A program made the translations under genes and the position numbers. Below are positions 12,841-19,256 of a stretch of 19,256 nt of DNA, piece after piece; the stretch's first letter is position 1; each line of letters starts with the position of its first letter. The DNA comes from CAZJDV01 sp964544865 (lineage in GTDB: Bacteria; Chloroflexota; Dehalococcoidia; Lucifugimonadales; CAJWER01). The notes below the pieces were generated by a model. The model ran no database searches. It was not told the origin of the DNA and saw only the letters and a list, made by a program, of their open reading frames with translations. The stretch lies in the NCBI GenBank assembly GCA_964544865.1, contig CAZJDV010000048.1:1-19256 (forward strand). The letters are read 5' to 3'.

Positions 12841-15120
12841 ATGGCGTTAACCAGAAGACGATTCTTGTCCCTGCTTGGAGGCTCCGCCGCCGGCGCGGTG
12901 CTTTTCCAGGCGTGCGGCGTGCCCGAGGACGAGCTGCTCGTCCAGGCGCCGCTTGAGATGCCCGAGGACCTTGTGGCCGGGTACGACAATCACTATGCCA
13001 CGCTGTGCCGGCAGTGCCCCACCAGCGAGGGAGTCACCGTTCGGGTGATGGCCGGCCGAGCCAAGAAGATCGAGGGGAACGTCGACTATCCCATCAATCG
13101 TGGAAAGCATAGCGCCCGCTGCGAGGCGGCGCTTCAGGAGCTGTACCACCCCGACCGGATTTCGGCGCCACTGGTCCGATCGGGCGCCCGCGGCGCCGGC
13201 GAATGGGACGAGATTACCTGGGACGACGCGATCGGACGTCTCGCCGGCCAGATACGCGACGCACCTGACCCATCGTCCGTCGTGATGGTGACCGAGCCTC
13301 TCGGCGCGCACGTCGGGATGGTCGTGGGACGGTTCGTGTCCACCATAAGCGGCCGCCATGTTCCCTACGAGACCCTGGAGCAGACTAACCTGCGCACCGC
13401 TATTCGGAACGTGTACGGCCAGGACGTGCTGCCCGATTTCGACATCGGGAACTCACGGTACGTCCTGTCCTTCGGCGCTGACTTCCTCAACACCTGGCTC
13501 TCGCCCGTAAGGTATGGCACCGGATACGGCGAGTTTCGACAGGGCGATAGGGAGCGAGGGACTCTGGTCCACGTGGACTCCCGATTCTCGATGACAGGCG
13601 CCAACGCCGACGAATGGGTCTTCGTCAAGCCCGGCTGGGAGGGACACCTGGCCCTGAGCATCGCCCAGGTGATAATCTCCGAGGACCTGGGAGACGCCGA
13701 GGCGGCCGCGGCGCTAACGGACGGCGGAGCCATTGATCTCGACCGGTATGCTCCGGAGTCGGTGTCCGGCTCGGTGGGAGTCGACGCAGAGCGGATAAGG
13801 CGCATCGCAAGAGAGTTCGCCGGTCAGCGGCCCAGCCTCGCAATCGGCGGGGGCTCCACGGCCGCTCACACGAACGGACTTTTCAATCTGACCGCAATAT
13901 ACGCCCTCAATTTCCTGGTCGGAAGCGTGGGACGAGAGGGCGGGGTAGTCCTGAACCCGGCCCTCGCTCTGGATGACGTTCCCGCGAGTCCAGCCACGGC
14001 TTCATTTGGCGTATGGGCGCAGCTTTTGAGGAGAATGAGCGAAGGGGGCGTAAGCGTGTTGATGGTCCGTGGGGCCGATCCGGTCTACGGCCTTCCCAAC
14101 TCAGCGGGATTGAAGGACGCGCTGCTGGGGAGCCAGGGCGAAAAGTTCAATGTCCCCCTCATAGTAAGCTTCAGCGGCATTATGGACGATACGACGGCGA
14201 TGGCGGACCTGATCCTACCCGAGCATCACAGCCTGGAGGACTGGGGCGACGACGTTCCCAACCCCGGTCCCGGCTACCAGACGGTGGGGTTCCAGCAGCC
14301 TGTGGTGCGGCCTTTCTTCGATTCGAGGGGCTCGCAGTTGGGTACAAGGAATTTCCCGGACGTGCTCCGAAGCGTCGCGGGCGCATTGGGAATGGACCTT
14401 CAGCTGCCGGGCCAGAGCTTCAAGGACGTTCTTGAAGAGAGCGCGATGCAGCTCTTCGACGCCGGACGGGGCTCCGTCAGGGCAGGGGACTTCCGGTCGT
14501 TTTGGAACGGCGTCCTCCAGCGCGGCGGCTGGTGGGACACCTCGGCCGGGTTCGACGGCCCGGCCCCAGCGGCGAAGCCCCTCCCCGCAAACCCGATTAC
14601 TCCCAACTTCGGATCGGCGAGCGGAAGTTATCGCTTTTCGCTGCTACCCTTCTCCTCGGCATCGCTCACCGACGGCCGCGGGGCCCATCTGCCCTGGCTG
14701 CAGGCGACCCCGGACCCGATCTCGACCGCGACATGGCGTACGTGGATCGAGATAAGCATGAAGGTTGCCGAGGAGATGAGTATTAAGGAAGGGGATGTGG
14801 TCAAGGTCACATCCGCGGCAGGCTCAATCGAGGCACTGGCATTTCCGCACCCTGGCATGTCGCCCGATGTCGTGTCCATCCCAATAGGGCAGGGTCACTC
14901 GGCGGGAGGCCGGTATGCTGAAAAACGCGGAGCCAACGTGCTTTCCATCCTGGCGTCCCTGACCGATGAAGAGACGGGCGCCCTGGCGTGGGCGTCGACC
15001 CGAGTGAATATCGAGAAGACCGACGAGTGGGAGAGGCTTCCCAAGTTCGAGAACGCCGCACCGGACCTGGCTGAGGACGAGGACGGCCACATAATTCAGC
15101 TAACGCCCACGGACACTTAA
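12841..15120 (+). CDS. actB1: ActB1: molybdopterin-oxidoreductase-like subunit of alternative complex III, Tat-exported
   Basis: This is a 759-residue protein with the molybdopterin-oxidoreductase fold. It begins with a twin-arginine signal (TRRRFLSLLGG) followed by a cysteine (C25 in LFQAC) that could be lipid-modified, though the lipobox is weak. The usual N-terminal 4Fe-4S set is incomplete: C56, C59 and C94 are present and the third cysteine is missing (CRQCPTSEG). Typical fold segments follow (ADEWVFVKPGWEGHLAL, GGGSTAAHTNG, ADLILPEHHSLEDWGDD). I see no convincing Mo ligand. In alternative complex III this domain carries no Mo cofactor and acts as a scaffold. ActB is often one fused protein; here the gene stops and the ferredoxin half is a separate gene 96 bases downstream. 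Confidence 0.85.
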   Translation: MALTRRRFLSLLGGSAAGAVLFQACGVPEDELLVQAPLEMPEDLVAGYDNHYATLCRQCPTSEGVTVRVMAGRAKKIEGNVDYPINRGKHSARCEAALQELYHPDRISAPLVRSGARGAGEWDEITWDDAIGRLAGQIRDAPDPSSVVMVTEPLGAHVGMVVGRFVSTISGRHVPYETLEQTNLRTAIRNVYGQDVLPDFDIGNSRYVLSFGADFLNTWLSPVRYGTGYGEFRQGDRERGTLVHVDSRFSMTGANADEWVFVKPGWEGHLALSIAQVIISEDLGDAEAAAALTDGGAIDLDRYAPESVSGSVGVDAERIRRIAREFAGQRPSLAIGGGSTAAHTNGLFNLTAIYALNFLVGSVGREGGVVLNPALALDDVPASPATASFGVWAQLLRRMSEGGVSVLMVRGADPVYGLPNSAGLKDALLGSQGEKFNVPLIVSFSGIMDDTTAMADLILPEHHSLEDWGDDVPNPGPGYQTVGFQQPVVRPFFDSRGSQLGTRNFPDVLRSVAGALGMDLQLPGQSFKDVLEESAMQLFDAGRGSVRAGDFRSFWNGVLQRGGWWDTSAGFDGPAPAAKPLPANPITPNFGSASGSYRFSLLPFSSASLTDGRGAHLPWLQATPDPISTATWRTWIEISMKVAEEMSIKEGDVVKVTSAAGSIEALAFPHPGMSPDVVSIPIGQGHSAGGRYAEKRGANVLSILASLTDEETGALAWASTRVNIEKTDEWERLPKFENAAPDLAEDEDGHIIQLTPTDT

Positions 15121-15216
15121 GACTGGAGTCTTGGTGTTTGGAGCCCTGCAAACGGGACGGGCTCGACGGATGATTGGGGAAGTCAACGACTGACCCGAAG
15201 CCGGTTGGAGTAAACG

Positions 15217-15954
15217 ATGGCAAACGAGAAATGGGGCATGGTGATCGATGTCGACAAGTGCACGGGATGCCAGGCGTGCGTCGTGGCGTGCCAGTCCGAG
15301 AACAACGTCCCGATCAACACCGATCAGATGTTCCAGAGGAGTCGGGCTATCCAGTGGATCCGGATTGAGCGCTACTGGGAGGGCGAGTTCCCCGACGTCA
15401 AGGCCAGGTTCATTCCTATCCTGTGCCAGCACTGCGGCGACGCTCCCTGCGAGCCGGTGTGTCCGGTTTTCGCGACCTACCACAACGAAGAGGGCCTGAA
15501 CGTCCAGGTTTACAACCGCTGCATCGGCACACGCTTCTGCGCCAACAACTGCCCTTACCACGTGCGGTTCTTCAACTTCTGGGAGCCCGATTGGCCGGAG
15601 AGTCTGCTAAACCAGTTGAATCCCGACGTCACCGTCCGCAGTCGCGGCGTCATGGAAAAGTGCACTTTCTGCGTGCAGCGCATCCGCCGCACGACGCGTG
15701 AGGCGGCGAGGGACGGCAAGGAGGTCGAGGACGGCTCCCGCGAGCTCAACCCGGCCTGCGTAAACTCTTGCCCAACCGACGCCCTGGTGTTCGGGGACAT
15801 TCACAATCCGCGCAGCAAGGTCACCAAGATCCGAGAAAAAGAGATGGCGGAGCACGGTCGTGGATACAGGCTTCTTGAGGCGATAGGGACCGAGCCGAAC
15901 GTCCTATATTTGAAGAAGGTCGACAAGGAAGCCAAGGAACTCTCGCATGCATAG
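15217..15954 (+). CDS. actB2: ActB2: ferredoxin-like Fe-S subunit of alternative complex III
   Basis: This 245-residue protein of the NrfC/DmsB type carries four cluster sites. Set one is C15, C18, C21, C25. Set two is C70, C73, C78, C82. Set three is C102, C108, C112 with T105 where the fourth cysteine would be (RCIGTRFC), so it should hold a 3Fe-4S cluster. Set four is C149, C152, C181, C185. Three 4Fe-4S plus one 3Fe-4S is the composition known for ActB of alternative complex III. It moves electrons from quinol at the NrfD subunits to the ActA hemes. There is no signal peptide, so it must be carried across the membrane with Tat-exported ActB1. GGAG lies seven bases before the ATG. Its last eight bases overlap the next gene. 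Confidence 0.9.
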   Translation: MANEKWGMVIDVDKCTGCQACVVACQSENNVPINTDQMFQRSRAIQWIRIERYWEGEFPDVKARFIPILCQHCGDAPCEPVCPVFATYHNEEGLNVQVYNRCIGTRFCANNCPYHVRFFNFWEPDWPESLLNQLNPDVTVRSRGVMEKCTFCVQRIRRTTREAARDGKEVEDGSRELNPACVNSCPTDALVFGDIHNPRSKVTKIREKEMAEHGRGYRLLEAIGTEPNVLYLKKVDKEAKELSHA

Positions 15955-17341
15955 TGTCGTGGGCAGCAACGGCCATGCGGCCTTGAAGACCCCCGCCGGG
16001 ATAACGCACGACTTGCTGGGCAAGCACCGGCAGAGTGGTGGCGCATTCCGCCTGGCGGTCGCCGTGTGCGGCGCTCTGTTGGCCCTCGGGATCGTCGGGT
16101 TCATCATGCGGCTGCAGGACGGCGTGAGTGATCGCGCGGTCTGGGGCTATTACGCGGCCTTGTTCGGCTTTATCCTCATGACGGCGCAGGCCGCGCCCAT
16201 GGTGGCCATCGCTCCGAGACTGGCCAAGGCGCACTGGCGCAGGCCGATAACGAGGTCCGCCGAGCTTTTCACCGTCGTGGGGCTCTTCAACCTCGTGCTG
16301 TTCATTCCGATGCTATGGGTTCTGCCCAGCCTGGAGGACGGCCGGCGAAGCCTGTGGTTCTTTTCGGACCTCAACATGCCGGCGCAAATGCCGCAGATTG
16401 TGGCGACCCTGTCCCTGCTGTTCCTGGTGGTGGCCGGCCTGGCGCTGCTTTGGACCTCCTCGCTTCCCGATCTGGCCGCTCTAAGAGACAGCTCAATGGG
16501 CAGAAGCAAGGGGATATACGCGCGTCTCGCCAATGGTTGGAGCGGCACATCCGCTCAATGGAACATGCAGCACCACCGTGTGGGAGTGCTGAGCGCGTTC
16601 TACTTCATCATGCTGGTCTTCACACATTTCGTCATAAGCGTCGACTTCGTAATGGCGCTGGTGCCGGGCTGGATCGACGCGCTGTTCCCGGTTACCCAGG
16701 CCCACAACGCGCTTCAGGCCGGTGTGGCCACCATGTTGGTGACCATGTTCCTCCTTCGCAAGTTTGGCGGCTACGAGGACTACTTTGAGCTCGACCAGTT
16801 TTGGGCTCTCGGGAAGTTGTTGCTGGCCCTGTCGCTGCTCTGGTTCTGGTTCTGGTTCTCGAGCTTCATCGTACTGTGGTACGGCGCCAAGCCCGGCGAG
16901 CAGTCGGTGCTCCGGCTCATGATGGTGGGACCGTACCAACCCGCGTTCATGGCCGGGTTCGTCATGTGTTTCATCGTGCCCCTGGTCACGATGATCTGGA
17001 ATCCGCTCCGCAAGAGCATCTGGGGCCCGACCATCATCGCCGTGGGAGTGCTGGTGGGAGTATTCTTCGAGCGGATCAGGATATGGGTCGCCGCGTACTC
17101 CGTCGCGGACATCGAGGACAAACATGAGCTCGATATAAGCGCCATACCGACGGCGGTGATGCCCGACATAGCCGACGTTCTCATTTGGGTCGGGGCGATC
17201 GCAGGCGTGGTGATGGTCTACCTGCTGGCCAGTAGGGTGCTGCCCGGAATCAGCATATGGGAGCAGAAGGAGCTGCTGCTCTACAAGTCTCACAAGCCTT
17301 TCCACCGGACAGAGGTACTCGTGCTGGGCAAGCCGGACTGA
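15947..17341 (+). CDS. NrfD-type membrane subunit 1 of alternative complex III (ActF-like)
   Basis: This is a 464-residue NrfD/PsrC-family protein with about ten membrane helices. Recognisable parts are HWRRPITRSAELFT after the second helix, and HHRVGVLSAFYFIMLVFTHF leading into VISVDFVMALVPGW. These mirror the family core but are more diverged than in the next gene, and the SHAG and HxGRPW motifs are absent. On that basis I assign it as the ActF-like copy. NrfD subunits bind quinol and provide half-channels for protons. The ATG overlaps the end of actB2 by eight bases, with AAGGAA upstream, so translation is probably coupled. The next gene begins 32 bases downstream. Confidence 0.75.
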   Translation: MHSVVGSNGHAALKTPAGITHDLLGKHRQSGGAFRLAVAVCGALLALGIVGFIMRLQDGVSDRAVWGYYAALFGFILMTAQAAPMVAIAPRLAKAHWRRPITRSAELFTVVGLFNLVLFIPMLWVLPSLEDGRRSLWFFSDLNMPAQMPQIVATLSLLFLVVAGLALLWTSSLPDLAALRDSSMGRSKGIYARLANGWSGTSAQWNMQHHRVGVLSAFYFIMLVFTHFVISVDFVMALVPGWIDALFPVTQAHNALQAGVATMLVTMFLLRKFGGYEDYFELDQFWALGKLLLALSLLWFWFWFSSFIVLWYGAKPGEQSVLRLMMVGPYQPAFMAGFVMCFIVPLVTMIWNPLRKSIWGPTIIAVGVLVGVFFERIRIWVAAYSVADIEDKHELDISAIPTAVMPDIADVLIWVGAIAGVVMVYLLASRVLPGISIWEQKELLLYKSHKPFHRTEVLVLGKPD

Positions 17342-17373
17342 GCCTTTTCGCCCTCGCGCCGTAGGAAGCAAGA

Positions 17374-18750
17374 ATGCAGGAACACGTACAGCTAGACCAG
17401 AAGGAAATCAACCAGGAGTTGCTAAGCGGGGTCCTAAAGACTCCGAGATGGTGGCTTCCGGCGGTGATTGGCCTCACGATAGTCTTTCTTACCGGGCTGT
17501 CTGCTTTCGGCTATATGCTCAACAAGGGGGTCGGGGTCACCGGGCTGAACCGTCCGGTGTTCTGGGGCTTCTTCATGGTCAACTTCGTGTTCTGGATCGG
17601 CATCAGCCATGCGGGGATAATGATCTCGGCCATTCTGAGGTTGACTCAGGCTGAGTGGCGCAGGCCCATTACGCGGGCGGCGGAGGTGCTGACGGTCTTT
17701 TCCCTTATGGGTGCGTTGATGGCGGCGCCGCTGGTCCACGTTGGGCGCCCGTGGCGCGCCGATCTCTGGGTCTTCCCCTACGACTTCGCACGGGGCATCT
17801 GGATCAACATCAGGTCGCCGTTCATTTGGGACCCAAGCGCGGTGATGACCTATCTTACAGCGAGCACCCTGTTCGTGATGGTGGCCCTCCTGCCGGACCT
17901 GGCGATCGTGCGCGACCGAAGCACGGGCCTGCGGCGCACCATATATTCGTTCTTGTGCATGGGGTGGCGCGGAAGTCCCAGGCAGTGGAAGCTGCAGGCC
18001 GTCGCCGGTATCCTGCTTTCCGCCCTGGTGCTGCCGGTCTTCGTATCGGTCCACAGCATCGTCTCGTGGGACTTCGCCGCACAGATAGGGCCCGAGGGCT
18101 GGCATTCCACGATCTTCGCACCCTATTTCATCATCGGGGCCATTCACTCGGGCGTCTCCGCCGTCGCGACCATCATGATCGTGATGGTCTGGCTCTGGGG
18201 ATGGAACAAGTACCTTACCCCGGACCACATGGATGCCATCGGCCGGCTGCTTATCGTAGTCGCCGTGACCTGGTTCTTCTTCTTTTTCCTGGAATGGGTT
18301 TTCGCGCTCTACACCCTTGAGAAAGCGGAGACCGCCATGCGTGACTTGCAGGTGTTCCAGTGGCCCTGGAACGGCCTGTTCTTGTTGTTCCTTATCACCG
18401 CGTTCCTTTTCCCTGTGCCGATGTGGATGTTCAGAAACGTGCGGCGGAGCTTTTTCTGGATGTTTTTTACGACGATATCGGTCAACGTCGGTATGTGGCT
18501 CGAGCGTTTCCTCATAATCGTACCCGGTCTCATGCGAAGGTCCGAGATGATATTCGACTGGGGCTCCTATCGGCCGAGTATCATTGAGATCACGATGGTA
18601 GCCATGACGTTCGCCTGGGTGATGCTGGGTATGCTGTTGTTTTCGAGGTTCTTCCCGTTGATCCCTTTGTTCGATATTAAGGAAGCCATGGTGGGGCGGG
18701 CTCTGATCAAGATTGGCCGGCGGACCGTTCCTGCATCAATCCGAGAGTGA
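17374..18750 (+). CDS. actC: ActC: NrfD-type quinol-binding membrane subunit of alternative complex III
   Basis: This is a 458-residue NrfD-family protein with about ten membrane helices. It keeps the motifs expected of ActC: GISHAGIMISAILRL, WRRPITRAAEVLTVF, HVGRPWRADLW, RSPFIWDPSAVMTYL, LLPDLAIVRDR, SVHSIVSWDFA, and GWHSTIFAPYFIIGAIHSG. These surround the quinol site near the outer face. An amphipathic N-terminus of about 25 residues comes before the first helix. It is very likely the main menaquinol-oxidising subunit. It follows the other NrfD gene directly, whereas in the commonly described order ActD and ActE separate the two. The ActD start is 11 bases after its stop. Confidence 0.82.
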   Translation: MQEHVQLDQKEINQELLSGVLKTPRWWLPAVIGLTIVFLTGLSAFGYMLNKGVGVTGLNRPVFWGFFMVNFVFWIGISHAGIMISAILRLTQAEWRRPITRAAEVLTVFSLMGALMAAPLVHVGRPWRADLWVFPYDFARGIWINIRSPFIWDPSAVMTYLTASTLFVMVALLPDLAIVRDRSTGLRRTIYSFLCMGWRGSPRQWKLQAVAGILLSALVLPVFVSVHSIVSWDFAAQIGPEGWHSTIFAPYFIIGAIHSGVSAVATIMIVMVWLWGWNKYLTPDHMDAIGRLLIVVAVTWFFFFFLEWVFALYTLEKAETAMRDLQVFQWPWNGLFLLFLITAFLFPVPMWMFRNVRRSFFWMFFTTISVNVGMWLERFLIIVPGLMRRSEMIFDWGSYRPSIIEITMVAMTFAWVMLGMLLFSRFFPLIPLFDIKEAMVGRALIKIGRRTVPASIRE

Positions 18751-18761
18751 GGTGTGCTGTC

Positions 18762-19256
18762 ATGGCACAGCGGAGTGTTCTTGGGCTTTTTACAGACGTG
18801 GACGTTGCGGCTGACGCGATGGACGCGGTCGCTGCCGCGGGCTTCGGCAAGGGTGAGTACGAGGTGCTAACCGGCACCCCTTACCCTGAGGGCACCTTTG
18901 GCGAGGAGGAACCCGTCCACAAGCTGTACCGGTTTCCGCTTGTGGGGGCGGCATGCGGCTTCATCGTGGGCGTGCTGCTGACCGCGGGGACCCAGCTTGC
19001 CTTCCCGCTGGTTACCGGCGGCAAGCCGCTGCTGTCGATCCCGCCGATGGCGATCATCGTATACGAAGGGACCATGTTGGGCGCCATACTGTTTACGGTG
19101 TTCGGCATAATTTTCGAGTCCCGACTGCCCCGCCTTTTCATGGGCGCATACGACACTCGCATCACTGAGGGATACATCGGCGTTGCGATCAGCGCCGACG
19201 AGGAGAGAATGGCGAGTGCGGAGGATGTGTTGCAAGGCGCGGGGGCCGACGAGGTG
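18762..19256 (+). CDS. actD: ActD: DUF3341 membrane subunit of alternative complex III (partial, 3' end beyond right edge)
   Basis: The frame is open for 165 codons from the ATG at 18762 to the window edge. The N-terminal region (SVLGLFTDVDVAADAMDAVAAAGF) is an alpha-beta domain typical of DUF3341. It is followed by a conserved Y-R-F-P-L-V-G stretch leading into a first helix (about 58-80) and a second helix (about 95-118). The polar tail resumes with RLPRLFMGAYDTRITEGYIGVAI. The two-helix layout and length match ActD, a structural subunit near ActC. GAGGTG lies ten bases ahead of the start. The C-terminus and stop are outside the window. Confidence 0.85.
   Translation, partial: MAQRSVLGLFTDVDVAADAMDAVAAAGFGKGEYEVLTGTPYPEGTFGEEEPVHKLYRFPLVGAACGFIVGVLLTAGTQLAFPLVTGGKPLLSIPPMAIIVYEGTMLGAILFTVFGIIFESRLPRLFMGAYDTRITEGYIGVAISADEERMASAEDVLQGAGADEV

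Noticed and set aside
15121..15216. A possible terminator or frameshift joining ActB1 and ActB2
   Set aside because: The 96-base gap has no hairpin with a T-run, ActB1 ends in a natural polar tail, and ActB2 has its own ribosome-binding site and start.
12213..19256. Reading the operon as a Qrc or polysulfide-reductase complex because ActB is split
   Set aside because: Two NrfD subunits, a DUF3341 protein and the one-threonine 3Fe-4S site fit alternative complex III better. Qrc has a single NrfD-type subunit and no DUF3341 protein.

Overview
The window is a GC-rich, tightly packed bacterial segment. The best guess for the source is a Chloroflexota lineage of the SAR202/Dehalococcoidia kind. 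That guess rests only on gene content and style: an alternative complex III cluster beside many dehydrogenases, PLP enzymes and amidohydrolase-type catabolic genes. No ribosomal RNA or other taxonomic marker is present.

Left part (1-11540), metabolic and accessory genes. A partial small membrane protein runs off the left edge on the minus strand. Next come a minus-strand class III aminotransferase and, divergent from it, a plus-strand run: a threonine-synthase-like PLP enzyme, a ketopantoate-reductase-family protein, a dihydroorotase-type amidohydrolase and an M24 (creatinase/aminopeptidase P fold) protein. A 142-bp MITE-like element with 10-bp terminal inverted repeats splits that run. After it come a small NifU-like protein (minus), a TIM-barrel sugar isomerase/AP-endonuclease-family protein (plus), a zinc alcohol/formaldehyde dehydrogenase (minus), a VapC-type PIN toxin with an HTH antitoxin (minus), and a 3-hydroxyisobutyrate-dehydrogenase-family reductase (minus).

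Right part (11541-19256), respiratory operon. A 410-bp divergent intergenic region carries a good promoter candidate (TTGACA plus an extended -10). It is followed by a plus-strand operon for alternative complex III (ACIII/Act), a menaquinol:cytochrome c or menaquinol:oxidase oxidoreductase. The order is a small two-TM protein, pentaheme ActA, ActB1 (molybdopterin-oxidoreductase fold with a Tat signal), ActB2 (ferredoxin-like, three 4Fe-4S sites and one 3Fe-4S site), two adjacent NrfD-type quinol-binding subunits, and ActD (DUF3341), which runs off the right edge. Quinol would be oxidised at the NrfD subunits. Electrons would pass through the ActB2 clusters to the ActA hemes and then to a soluble cytochrome or terminal oxidase. 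ActE and oxidase genes would be expected just beyond the right edge.

The most interesting points are: the split ActB and the unusual act gene order; ActB1 keeping three of four cluster cysteines; an M24 protein that has lost four of five metal ligands; two perfect 19-bp tandem repeats with a central palindrome ahead of the dehydrogenase; the MITE-like element; a toxin-antitoxin pair with a clear palindromic operator; and a decayed-looking reading frame downstream of the NifU-like gene. I did not find a clearly novel multi-gene system. The act locus variant is the closest candidate.
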